From Climacteris rufus (lineage: Eukaryota > Chordata > Aves > Passeriformes > Climacteridae), in contig VZRZ01001295.1 of NCBI GenBank assembly GCA_013398175.1, positions 21,762-85,761 on the forward strand: a DNA stretch of 64,000 bases, given 5' to 3'. Each line of letters starts with the position of its first letter. Position 1 is the stretch's first letter. This document shows, piece after piece, positions 36,728 to 48,200 of this stretch. The notes beneath the pieces were generated by a model. The model did not search any database. It saw nothing but the letters and a program-made list of their open reading frames with translations, and was not told the DNA's origin. Position numbers and translations under genes: made by a program.

Positions 36728-39700
36728 GTTTTGGAATACCAAAGCTTCAAATAGAAGCTGATGGCTCCAGTCTGGGCACAGACAATTGAGTTTGAGGGAA
36801 TTTATAGCAAGCCTATCCTTAATGTGTCCCAGGAACGACTTGATTTGCTTCTTCTATTCCCTTGCAGAAGAAACTGTGGGGATACAAATTTAATACAGTC
36901 TAGGAGCTTGTGATACAGTTTACTGTGTCCTTGGACAGCTGTAAATCCTCCTCTGATGTATTTGCTTAATATTTAGGCTTAACATGTTTTAACCACAAAT
37001 CAGGCTACAATAATGAACTTGGAACCCGTCCAACCCTTATCCCAGAGTCCCCACAAACAGCTCCAGTCCCAGAGGTGAAATGATGGTGATCTACCTGTGA
37101 ATATCCCCAATCCCCTCTCATTTTGTTACATGTGCTGAGAATAACAAGGCACGATAAATCAGGAGCCTGATCCTCAGCTAAAACAGGGATTTACATTCTC
37201 CTGTGCTGATTTACACCAGTGGAGGAGCTGATTCCACTGTGAACAAATATAGTGTTTTAATCTACCCATCGATCCACAGCTCAGCTAATGAAACTTTGCA
37301 GCTCTTAAAATGTCCTGGCTCCAACTTGAATGTCTCCTGCATCTGGATTTTCTCTCATCAGCACTTCAGGGCTGGTACTGCATTAAAAACTGCACACACG
37401 ACTACAGTTAAGCTTTTCAATAATGAAGTCACTTTATTTATTGAGAAATGTCATCACAGGATACATGATTCTTGGCAGGGCAGCTCCTGAGCAGGAAGCC
37501 TGCAGTTCCAAAGGTATGCAGGAACATGGAGAAGGGCATATTGTTTGCCTTCGTTTTATGACAGGAAGGATATGGTTTGGTTGTGTTTTTGATGAGTTTT
37601 ATTTCATTGTACACTGAGATTTTCCTAGACTTTAAGTTAAAACTTGACAAATATTTGTACCCCTCCTGTTACGTGGGTGTGGGGAGTGACTCGCTCTGTG
37701 TTTTCCACTGGTGCTTTGCAGATCCTACACAAAGATCTTTGTCCCTTTGAGCCAGCAGAGTTGCACAGACATGGGCATGGAGACTTCAGATAATTGCTGG
37801 GGTTCATAGATACTGCTCTAAGATGTGTATGAGAAAGATTCTGGTGAATTGATATTATTCCTTTTTAAATTTTAGTCTATAATCTTAGGGGTTTGTTTAA
37901 AAAAAACCAACAACTTACAGATAAATCCACGGACAGAATGAACTAGCTAAAGACATTGATGATTTCTGCTTCCTATGGCTATTTGATTGCCTAATTACAG
38001 TCATTTTGAACTGATTGTATGCTCTTTTAATTTATTTCACAGCATTTGGCTGTAAGGAAAGACCTAATGCAGGATATTTTTGACAGAGGAGAGTCAGTCT
38101 TCCTGAAAACAAATGTTCAGTCCTGTCTAATTGAGGACCTCTTGCTTAGAAGACAGGAATGAACTTAAAGCAGAAGCCTGTTTTATCTGTCAGGTAGAAA
38201 ATTGAAGGTTTTGAATAAAGGCAAGTTTGGGAGCCTCTCTGGTTGGGCTGAGCACTTATCCAAGTCCTGGCTGAGCAGCTCGACCACGGCCCCTGGCTTA
38301 GGGGCTGTGATGGGATCTTGCTCTGGAGATCACCAGCCTGCCCATGCCAGCTCTCTGCTTCTGCTCCAGTCCGGGGGGAAGTCAAGAAATACAGAAATGG
38401 GATTAAAAAGGAGAAAACTGTCTTGTTTTGAACCTGCAGAGACATTTTTTCCAGCTCCACTTTGAGTTGGGGCTCAGGCCAGCTCTTCCCTCGTCCTTGT
38501 GCAGTTGTTCCTCTGGGGCATTGTTAACCCAAACTCCTCCTCCCCAAGTGTCATTTGCAAGAACATCTGACTTCCTCAGTGCCCTTCTTAATTGCTTTCT
38601 ACTGAATCATCTTTGTTAATCATGGTTACATGATACAAAAATGGGACCCAAATGTTTGTCATCAGTTTTCTTTTAGGACATGAAGTTTCTGATGGTTTTA
38701 CCTTCCAGATCTTGTTATTTTGGGCCATCGAGGCAAAGCACTTGTGCTGTACCAAAGAACCACAACTGTTCTCATAAGCATTGTGTATTCTGAGAAAAAT
38801 GCTGTTATCAATCCAAAATACAATTGGCACTACTTTACCAGGTTATGTCAGGTTGTGAAAACAGTATCAGGAGGGGAAAAGAAAAATAAATAAGTGTGCT
38901 GTGTTTTGTTAACTCTGCGGTGCTGGGTGTTCATTCCGGCTGGAAGGATGGGGAAGGCAGGGCTTTGTTATCAGTGGGCTCACTGCTGCCTTTCAGTGGG
39001 GACTGCAACTGCTGGCCAAGAGTTTAGGGTGATTTCAGGGGGGTGATATACAAAACAACTGCTACAAACAATCAGCCAACACCAAGAGTTCCATTCAGCA
39101 AGTTGACTCCACACCTTTCAGGGTGTTTAATGCTCATTTTCACTGCATGGTTACCACAGACTTTTCAGACAAATCCTTGCAAAGTCTCTCAGGTACTTTA
39201 GTGTACTTTTCCCAGGGAAAGCTGGGATTGGATAAGGACTCACGATTGCAGAATTTGTGATGGATGTCCATAATCTTGTTTGTAAAATCCATGTTACTGG
39301 GACTCCTGGAGCTCCAGTTCTGGGCAGGGATGTGCTGGGCTGGGTGTTGTATAAACACCAACAAAACCAGTGCCTGTGGCCCCTCAATTTTACAACCGAA
39401 TAGGCAGGAATTACTGAACTCTGTGAATTCCAACACAGCTTTAATTTCACTTACAGATGGTCCAGCTGGTAATGTCACACAAATGCTTGCTCAGTCCTTT
39501 CTTTTTAAGGAGTTCTACCTGAAATGATTTTGCTAAAGAGAGCACAAAAGTCTTTTCGCTCTGACATATTTTTTATAATGGGGGCTGATTCTGAAGAGCC
39601 TTGGCTTTGCTGGTAGGAAGAGCTTCATTAAGGAACTGCTTTTCCTCCAAGAAATGGCTGCAGAATTGAGTCCGATGATAGCAATAAAAATTGTTTCTGC

Positions 39701-40379
39701 AAAATGGTTTTGAGAGAATTTCTATTGTTTACTCTAACAAAGAGCCTCTGGAGATAGTGACCTTTGATTTCAGCAGTTATGTGACTAATCCCTTTTTACA
39801 GACAACTTTCTTTTTATCACAAACTTCAAGGAAATGCTTGACTAAGACAGGATTTGAGCCTAAGCTTCCCAAAGTTCCAGCTTTGGCCTTGTACCAGTAA
39901 TTATAGGACTCAAATTGGTTTCATAAGCTTAAGCCGTTGTGTTGGTGCTAACTTTGGGCAAATATCTTCCATTTGCTTGGGCCTCACCAGCAGCAACGGA
40001 GCTCACCTTGCTCAGAGGCTGAAATGCTGGAAGTTAATTAAAAAAACCACAAAAAACAACAACAGCAACAGAATCCTGTAACTTTATTGTCCTGACAGGG
40101 ACCTTCTGAAGTGCAAAAGACCAAGATCTGCTTTGGAACCCATCTGGACTCCTCTGTAGTGCTGCATTTACCAGCCTAAAGCATGTGTTGTTAATTCAGT
40201 GCGTCTTAACTCCCAGCCTCACATCTATTACGTTTAAGCTCAGCAGGAAAACATGAAAAAGCACTCTCATATTAATCAGCAGTGCCAGAAATAAACCTGG
40301 ATATCAGGAATTTAAGCCTCACACTGCTCAGATGAATGCTGCAGCCTACAACATACAGCAGGGCTGCGTGTTTCTGCTC
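36728..40379. other. noncoding sequence, one weak SINE-like relic
   Basis: No exon or RNA gene is supported. The stretch is AT-rich single-copy DNA. A weak MIR-like segment at 39775-39890 is listed separately. Open frames are under 115 codons and lack protein features. Confidence 0.6.
39775..39890 (+). repeat. possible MIR-like relic
   Basis: The order 'atccctttttacagac', then AGACAGGATTTGAGCCTA, then 'gcttcccaaagttccagctttgg' echoes the second half of MIR-type SINEs. In those, an 'attttacagatg' block is followed by 'gggatttgaacccaggtct'. The central segment is not conserved. The similarity is weaker than for 34400-34595 and may be coincidental. Confidence 0.3.
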
Positions 40380-41140
40380 TGTGAAGGATGGATGTCAAAA
40401 ATAAAGGGAAATACAGAAGAAATGCATTTACTTAAAACACTTATCCTTGTAAGAGCGCTCCATAAAATGTACATAAAAAGGTATTTTTCTCCCACAATTT
40501 AGGCAAACAGAATTTTTAGTTAGATATTATCACCTGGAGAGAGCCCAATAATAAGTAATTTAGTCTGGAGAGGGGTTTTGTACATTTCTGATTAATATTT
40601 ACAAAAGGCTTTGTGTATTTTTGCTCGAGCGCTAATGAGGCAGCAGCTCAAGTTTAACAAAAAGGACACTGTAGATTGAAATATGGTATTGTGCCCATCA
40701 AAGTCTGCCTCCTCTCTGCTTGGCTTATGATGAATGCTGTTCTTTAATAGCGGGCTGGGGTTCGTGAAAAACTTATTACAGAGACTAAGAGAGAAGCCAA
40801 GAATGAAGGAATGCCTGACTGGCAGCAATCAATCACTCCCTTTTAAAGATGAACTGATCCTTCTTTTTTTAAAGTAACACTTCATAAAAAGGTCTCAAAC
40901 ATAAATATGCAAAGCATTAGAGCAATTACATCCTGCATGATCCCTGCAGTATTTCTGGTGCATGGCTTCACTTTGCTGTGGTGATATAATGAGTGCAGGA
41001 AAATGGCAAATCTCTCTAAAAGAAGACTGATATTTAGAGAAAAGTTCTTGCTGAAGAGTGTTAATTATCTGGAGCAGGAAAGTGAGATTATTTAGATTAC
41101 TTTTAACAACATGTCTCCACATAGGCTCTATTTTAATGAA
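40380..41140. promoter_or_regulatory. candidate conserved noncoding element
   Basis: Some 0.75 kb of AT-rich sequence carries scattered homeodomain-like and forkhead-like motifs, a CTCGAG E-box-like palindrome beside GCGCTAATGAG at about 40622-40638, and an octamer-like ATATGCAAAGC near 40907. Repeats are absent. Its even texture and lack of CpG decay signatures resemble vertebrate enhancer deserts. It is offered as a candidate only, as no cross-species comparison is available. Confidence 0.3.
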
Positions 41141-41304
41141 GCCGTCTTTTCTTTGTTTTTTTTTTAATAAATATTTTGATTTTTTTAATATATACTTTAA
41201 GAAAAGGCAAGTACATATAATCTATATACAGATACCAGAAGTGGACAAGGGACTGATCTATTTATTGGCCACCACATACAAATATGTTCGTCTGTATTTG
41301 CTTA

Positions 41305-41362
41305 ATTTGCATATGCACTTTCTGCAACTGTGTCTGCAATCCCAATCATTTGACATGCAAAT
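41305..41362. promoter_or_regulatory. pair of perfect POU octamers in opposite orientation
   Basis: ATTTGCAT occurs at 41305-41312 and ATGCAAAT at 41355-41362. These are the two orientations of the consensus octamer bound by POU-family (Oct) factors, with starts 50 bp apart. The motif is directly visible. Binding is inference, and an isolated octamer is expected about twice per window by chance. The pairing next to an enhancer-like block is what makes it worth noting. Confidence 0.4.
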
Positions 41363-42398
41363 GAAGCCTGTAAACATACACAGCTTTAGAGAAGTTGAGT
41401 TCCCTGTATGTAGTCAGAATTATTGCTCTTCCTTCAACACAAAATCCTCTGGTTGTGACTCCCCCATGAGCAAGTTCCAGACCCTTGTTCAGTGTTTAAC
41501 ACCCAAATCCCCAGAACACCACGTACCAATTTCGGTGTAATTTTAGTGTTGGAAACAGCAACTGATGGAGAAGAAAATATTTTTTTTTCCAATCACCACA
41601 AAAACATTGCTCTGCACAGCAAAAGCATGGAGTTAATTTAAGAGGTGCAGCCCAGATACTGCATCCAGGTAGTAGGAATTTTTAATGACTTGTTATTTTT
41701 ACCCTGTTCAGAGAATAAACTTTCTGTTCCTAAGGGTCTTTTTAAAACTCCTTTTTGAAACAGCGCTAAGAATGGCTGGACAGTTGCTGTCAAGTGTAAT
41801 GGATGGTAAATTATAAAATGTTAATGAACTAGTAACTATAGAATCTAATGCTAGCTGCAAACAGGGTTGTTTAATATGGCTCAGTTGAAAAGCAGGAGCA
41901 CGAAAACAGCAAAATGTCAGTAGTGAATTACCTGGTGGGTATTTGAGACCTCCAGTGGGCTCAGACTCTGTGTAAACACTGTCAGGAGAGGAGAATCAGC
42001 TCAGGTTTGTGGAGTTCAGTGAAAGTCAGAAATATTTTCTTCCTTTCAGAATAGGAAAATGACATTTGGTGCAAACGGAGGTTCTTTCCCCGAGCAGAGA
42101 CAGTGTGGGTTACTCATAAAAGCATAATGGCTTTCATTCAGAGGTGCCATATGGCTGCTTATAAGATTTCTGCACAGCACTTGCTGTAGCAGTAACTAAA
42201 CAAATGGCACTATAGTACAATATAATACCTGTCAAGAGCAGTGATAAAGAATGTTTTATTTCTCTGCTCTCTGTCCTCTTTTCTCCCTTCCTCCTTGGGA
42301 GCAGCTGCCTGTGCGAGGCAGCACCCACTAGATGGTACTGCCAGGCTTCTCCGAGCTGTCACTTCTCCTCAGCCTCCCTGGCCTGTGCCTGGGGCAGC
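41363..42398. other. noncoding sequence, no gene seen
   Basis: A plus-strand frame of 160 codons at 41058-41540 runs through the octamer region. It is rich in F, I and L from AT-rich codons and has no domain. Sequence becomes GC-richer from about 42290 as it enters the minisatellite. Confidence 0.6.
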
Positions 42399-43067
42399 CA
42401 TCCCTTCATCCATCCCCTCATCCATCCCTGCATCCATTCCTGCATCCATTCCTGCATCCATCCCTGCATCCATCCCTCATCCACCCCTCATCCACCCCTC
42501 ATCCACCCCTCATCCATCCCTCATCCACCCCTCATCCATCCCTGCATCCATTCCCTCATCCATCCCCTCATCCATCCCTGCATCCATCCCTGCATCCATC
42601 CCTCATCCACCCCTCATCCACCCCTCATCCATCCCCGCATCCATCCCCTCATCCATCCCTGCATCCATCCCTGCATCCATTCCTGCATCCATCCCTTCAT
42701 CCATCCCCTCATCCATTCCTGCATCCATTCCTGCATCCATCCCTGCATCCATCCCTTCATCCATCCCCTCATCCATCCCCTCATCCATCCCTGCATCCAT
42801 TCCTGCATCCGTTCCTGCATCCATTCCTTCATCCATCCCCTCATACATCCCCTCATCCATCCCTGCATCCATCTCCTCATCCATCCCCTCATCCATTCCT
42901 GCATCCATCCCTGCATCCATCCCTCATCCACCCCTCATCCACCCCTCATCCATCCCCGCATCCATCCCCTCATCCATCCCTGCATCCATCCCTGCATCCA
43001 TTCCTGCATCCATTCCTGCATCCATTCCTGCATCCCTCCCCTCATCCACCCCATCATCCATCCCCAT
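42399..43067. repeat. CATCC-type minisatellite (11/12-bp units, about 670 bp)
   Basis: The array is built from variants of a 12-bp unit, mainly TGCATCCATCCC, TGCATCCATTCC and TCATCCATCCCC. Runs of an 11-bp unit, CTCATCCACCC, occur at about 42476-42540, 42600-42630 and 42921-42950. A 115-bp segment at 42578-42692 recurs without mismatch at 42899-43013, 321 bp downstream, so the array grew partly by duplication of multi-unit blocks. The unit contains no stop codon in any plus frame and none in two minus frames. That produces apparent proteins of up to 324 residues on the plus strand (SIPA/SIPS or HPSL/HPSP repeats) and 105 residues on the minus strand (MDEG/MDAG repeats). These are translation artefacts. 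The minus strand is G-rich with closely spaced GG and GGGG runs and might form two-tetrad G-quadruplexes. Length variation between individuals is likely. Confidence 0.95.
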
Positions 43068-45210
43068 CACCTTCCCAGAGGAAGGGTTTCACAGCTGGAC
43101 AGATGTGGCAGGAATCTCTGGGAGTCTGGGGAGTCTGGGGGACACAGTTCTCATCATTTACTCTCTCTTGAACCTGAAAAGAAAGGTCAGGTCTCCAAGT
43201 GGGGCCCAGCACTGAGGTGACACCTATGGAGAGACACCAACCATGGCCCTGAGCCCAGACTGTGTGAGAAGAGCCTTTAGCCCAGCCCAGCTGAGCTGCT
43301 GGGGGCTCAGTCTGTGTCTCTGGGAGCAGAGGGGAATCAGCACCTCTGAAAAGCAGGTGCAGACATCTCAGTGCCTCTCATCTCCTCCATGGAAAATGCT
43401 TAATTGTCTTGGCTTTCTGAGGTTAAATTAACAGATGTGTGTGAGATGCTGAATTCCTTCAGTCAAATATCAAGTCCCAGTACCACACCAGTACATTTAA
43501 CTTGCATTAAGTGCTGCCTCCTCAAGCTCTCTGGGCTGGTTAACAACAGGTCTTGTTTGAATGCCTTTTAATTTTGGTAAAAGATGGCTCCACCTGCTCC
43601 ACACGAGCAGAGGGATGGAAAATACTGCAATCTCTGATCACCAGATAGCCTTCATATGCTGTTTACAAAATAACACATCTTCCCCCTGCCTGTGTTTTTC
43701 CCTGTAGGATAAATGCAGGCTTATACCAGCTCTGAAATATATTGGCTCCCTGATCAGCACCCTTACACATCCACTCTATCATCTTCTCCTTTGGAATCAC
43801 ACTCCAGGGAAATTTGGTTTAAACCTTTCCTGATTAAAAGCCAGCGATGACCACATATGTAGCAAATGTGGGCTTTTTTTTGTATGTGCTTGTCTCGTTT
43901 CTGCAAGCACTTCCTTCACGCAGCCTAAATTCAAGATTTTGCATGATGTATTCCTCAGTCCTTCCGTCCATCTGTCCAGACAGGCAGCTTGTTTGATGAG
44001 TTAACCATTCTGAACGCTTTAATATTTATGTGACTCTTGTGCAGCTCAGCAGTTGCTTTATGTGGGATTGCATATTTGATAAGATCACAGATTCACTCTG
44101 TGCCAAAGCTGAAGTCCTACCGAGGTCTGACTGTACTTCAAATGTCAAAAAAATATGAATAGGTGGTCTTAATGTTCTCCTCTGGTGTTATATCTGTCTA
44201 TAGAGAATATAGCTTACAACAGATTAGAAGCAATAGAGGACTTGACATATAGTGAGAGAGCAGTAAGAATGATGCTTGTTGACATTATCGGCTAAACCTG
44301 TAGGGGAATTTTCTTTTTTGCCTTTATTCTTTCTTCCCCTCTTGCTTTCCTTCTGTGAAATTTGCTTATTTGTTCCTGTGTGCCTTGCTCTTTCTACTTC
44401 AAGCTGCAGTTTCTCTATCTGAAATAGTGTTGTCAATCCAGGTGTTTTCAGCCCACTTCCCCATCCTTGCTTGGCACTCCTGGCTGTTCTCCCCCAGTGG
44501 CCGCCGGGGCTGCCTCTGCCTGGTGTTTAAGGAATATTTATTTGCAGAAAGCCTCTGTACCTCCAATTCATGCTTATTCTGCCAGGTTAGGAATTCACTA
44601 AAATAGGCTGTCTGTATTTCTGGGCAGCAATGTCCTGAGTCCCTCTGCACTTCAGGTTTCCTGTGCACAAAGGTCTGCAGCAAATGCAATCCTGCGCTGA
44701 GGCACTGGTGCTGATGTGCACTTGTGCTGCACTGGATGTAAACAGGCTGAGAAGCTGCACAAATGCATTTGTCTTGAAATGATCAATTCACCTCTTAAGC
44801 AAAAGGAAAAAAATCCTGATTTTCAGTCTTTTATAGCATTGTCACAAATAAAGCAATGAAAGATGGATTACTGGGGAATGAGTCATGGAAATTCCTACCC
44901 AAGTTTTGTGAAATCTGAATATGCTGTGGACCGGGGGAGAAAGAGAGGATATTTCTGCTGACATGTAATGTCTTGATCCTATCTCATTCTTCTTGTTAGG
45001 AGCAATTTCTGTGGTTGGATGCCCAAAACAGTGCTTGCAGGCACGGATTTTGTAACTTTCTTTGGGAAACTGTATCCTGACACCAGGATATGGCTCTCCA
45101 CAGCACACACTGACCTGGGCACTGAGCACGTCACCTGGGTCCTGTTAACACCAGTTTATAAATGTTGCTTTCAGAGCCTGGCTCCAGAGATGACATTGTA
45201 AATGTGCAGT
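43068..45210. other. noncoding sequence, no gene seen
   Basis: GC content falls from the minisatellite flank (to about 43350) back to AT-rich. No repeat, RNA or exon is recognised. Open frames are under 100 codons. Confidence 0.65.
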
Positions 45211-45228
45211 AGAAGCAATATTGCTTCT
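45211..45228. repeat. 18-bp perfect palindrome
   Basis: AGAAGCAATATTGCTTCT equals its own reverse complement. It has no spacer, so it would form a cruciform or a symmetric dimer-binding site and not a transcribed hairpin. By a simple four-letter estimate such a palindrome is expected roughly once in four windows of this size. Confidence 0.95.
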
Positions 45229-48200
45229 TGTCAGCTTTAGATTTAAAAAATACAGCACAAGACACAGCCAACCCTGGGTGAAGCCAATGCAGTGTCCATC
45301 AGTAGGGTCAGCAGTGCTTCCATCCTGTCCCTAATTCAGGGATGTTAAATGCAAAGTAAACTCATTATTTGGCCTGCAGGCACAGACAAGCCCTGGGGTT
45401 CCTTGTCTGCCTGTGCTTCTGAGTCTGGTTCTCACCTGGGGCTCTGTGTCCTGGCTGAACCTCAGCACAGGGAGTTGTTGGAATTCGTGGGCGACACACC
45501 AGGGTAATGGGAGAGCCCAGAATTTGCTCTCACAGGACACAGACAGCTTTGTGCCAGCACAGGATGCATCACCCCCAGAGCTATTAGCACACAACAGTGA
45601 CCAAAAAGCTGATTTTTCCAGCGTAGAGGCTTTGCCTAGATTTGAAAAGGAAGAAGTATAATGCAGGATAGGATCCATAGATTGCTGGAGAAGAAAATTT
45701 GGGACAGTTTCAAAGGTAGACCTCTGAATGGCAGATGTGCTGTATTGTGCTGCTTCAGCTTGAGCACAATATGGCACAGGCTGGGAAACAGGAGACAGAA
45801 ATATGAAGGCATATTTGATGTGCCATCATCTCAAAGGATTGTTCCTTTATCTGAGGAGAGAACTGTAATCCTGGGGAATTGTGAAGAGTTATTGGCATTC
45901 TGTAAAGTAGGAGTATGCCTAACATGCCATAACAAAAAAGGTAATGCAGAACTGTAATTAACATGATGTTATTTTTAATTCACAAAAATACTGTTTATGG
46001 AGCTGCACTGAAAGAATCTGACTCTTAATGAAGATTGATTGCAAGTCAGACTTTGCCTTTCACTCTGCTGATTTTTGTTCAGTGCAAGAAGAAAGTGAGC
46101 TGGGAGCGAGATCATTTGTTTGTGGCACAGAGTCCCTGGAGTGTCCTGGCCTCTGCCGTGGCAGCCAGGGGACTTGTGCTTCCCCCAGCTCAGGTGCTGC
46201 AGCACAGAGGGGCTGGGAAGGTTTTCTCCCTCTCCTCCCTGTGGATAACCTGCTCCTGCCACCTCCCAGCAGTTCCTGCTCCAGAGCACAGCTCCCTTGG
46301 CTGCAGCACCGCAGGGACCAGCAGTGCCCTGGGGCTGCTGTCCTCACTCAGCTGGATGGAGCTCAGGTGTTGAGGGTTCAGAGCTCAGAAGGGCTCAGCA
46401 GCTGAGTCTGAATGAACAGAGCACAGCTTTTGGCACAGGGCGTTTGCAAAGCTCTACACAAACAGAGATGCTCCCCAATTTCTGCCAGGTCACACCAGCC
46501 CCCTCAGCCTGCTCCAGTCTGTCCCAGGCAGCAGCACTTTGTGTGCTGCATTCCCTGCTGCAGCCTCCACATAGGTGTTTTGGAGAGCTCAGGGGAAAAG
46601 CCTGCAGAGCATTTTGTGACAGCAAATGACCAGGGCTCCTCAAAGCTCCCAGATGGATCTGGGTGGAATGAGCAGCCCTTTCTCACAGCTTGGCATTCTT
46701 CCTCCCATGGGCAGCATCTTCACTGACCACCCTGGTGATACGTGGTGATCTCATGGAGCTTCTCCTCATCTGCTCCAGGCCCACTTCGCTTCCCCAGCCT
46801 GTTTTGACAACAGTGAGGGATCACATGGAATTGTCCAGGGGTGTCCTTGCAGGAACAACTTAGGGAAGAAACTCATTGAAGCAGGAAGTGTTGCTCAGTT
46901 AAGCAGTGAGAGAAAAAATATGTTTTACCACAAAAGTTAAGTTTCCCTTCATGTGACAGACAAAGAAACTGAATATATTCCTGTCAATTCTTTGAAGTTT
47001 TCCAGCAAATTCCCAACACCCTTGAACTGCCATAAATAAATGTACAAATCCCATCCATTATGTGAAATACCAGGCAAGAGTCCCTTCCCAGGTTTGTAAA
47101 GCCACGTTCTAATCATATTGCAGCAGAGTTTTCATTTCACTTCACTTTACTGCTAATTAAAACTGCAATATTGTGGAGCAGTAAATTTTCCTGATGATCA
47201 AAACTGTTTGTATGTCTTGTCACATAACCTATGCATTCCCAGGAAACGAGGGAGCTTGATTCTGCCTTCAGACGAGAGGAAATTTGAAGGAAACTTGAAT
47301 ATCAAATGACACGAGTTAAAAAATGTGAGACATGAGATTTTCAGATCAGCAGTTGAAAGTAGAGCTGGATGAAACCATTGTATCAAACATTTCTCCCAAT
47401 CTAGGGAAAGTTTTGACTGAAGCTTGTCCGTACAAAAAGTAAATTGGAGCAGAATTCTGACTTCATGAGGAAAGTGAATCTGGGTTGGAGTGATGCTGGA
47501 GACCCAGAATCTGCTTTGCACTTGGAAACAGGACTGAGCTGAGCAGTTTGTTCCCAGCCCTGCCAGGGCCACCTCGCTGCTCTGACCTGCCCTGAACTTT
47601 CAGGGTGTTTGAAGAGCAGCTCTGATCTCTGCCCTGAAAAACACCTCAGGGGAAATGCAAGAGGGGTGCAAAACCCAGGAGGATGGAAAGTCAAACAACA
47701 GCATTTATTTATTTTTTTTCCCACGGAGCCCCATAAACTGAAACTGCTGAAGTCTGCACGGAGTAATTAAAATGTTCTATACCGTGTGTTTCACAGCCTG
47801 GCTGTACTTTCCACTCTGCTGCTGGTATCTGCTAAAATCAATCCCTAAATGCTGACTACCACTCAATTTTGAGGCAGAGAAGCTTCACAGTCACATCCTG
47901 ATTTGATTTTGGGGTTGTCTGGGGAGTTAAAACTGGGCCTTTTTTGGCTGGGCAGGTCTGTCGGCCCTTGTCAGGGTATCACTGCTCCTTTCCTCTCTGC
48001 AGGCTTTAGCCAGTTTACACATATTTGTACACATCCCACTTTCAGCAACTCTCAGTTTTCTCTCCAGAAGTTGTGTGTTCTCATGCTGCATTTTTTTTCA
48101 CTCTGTATATTTAAGAAAAAAAAAAAAGAAGTGCCATTTTGGCAGGGTTGTAAACTACCCTCTTAAAAGCAAGGAAGAAATTTTGAATTAAGAGGAACTC

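Noticed and set aside
42603..42931. Minus-strand 105-codon MDEG/MDAG repeat proteins
   Set aside because: Direct translation of the reverse complement of the CATCC array. No flanking domain or start context.
42332..43171. Second long plus-strand frame (279 codons, HPSL/HPSP repeats) over the minisatellite
   Set aside because: Another reading of the same stop-free repeat units. Multiple frames and both strands are open at once, so it is not coding evidence.
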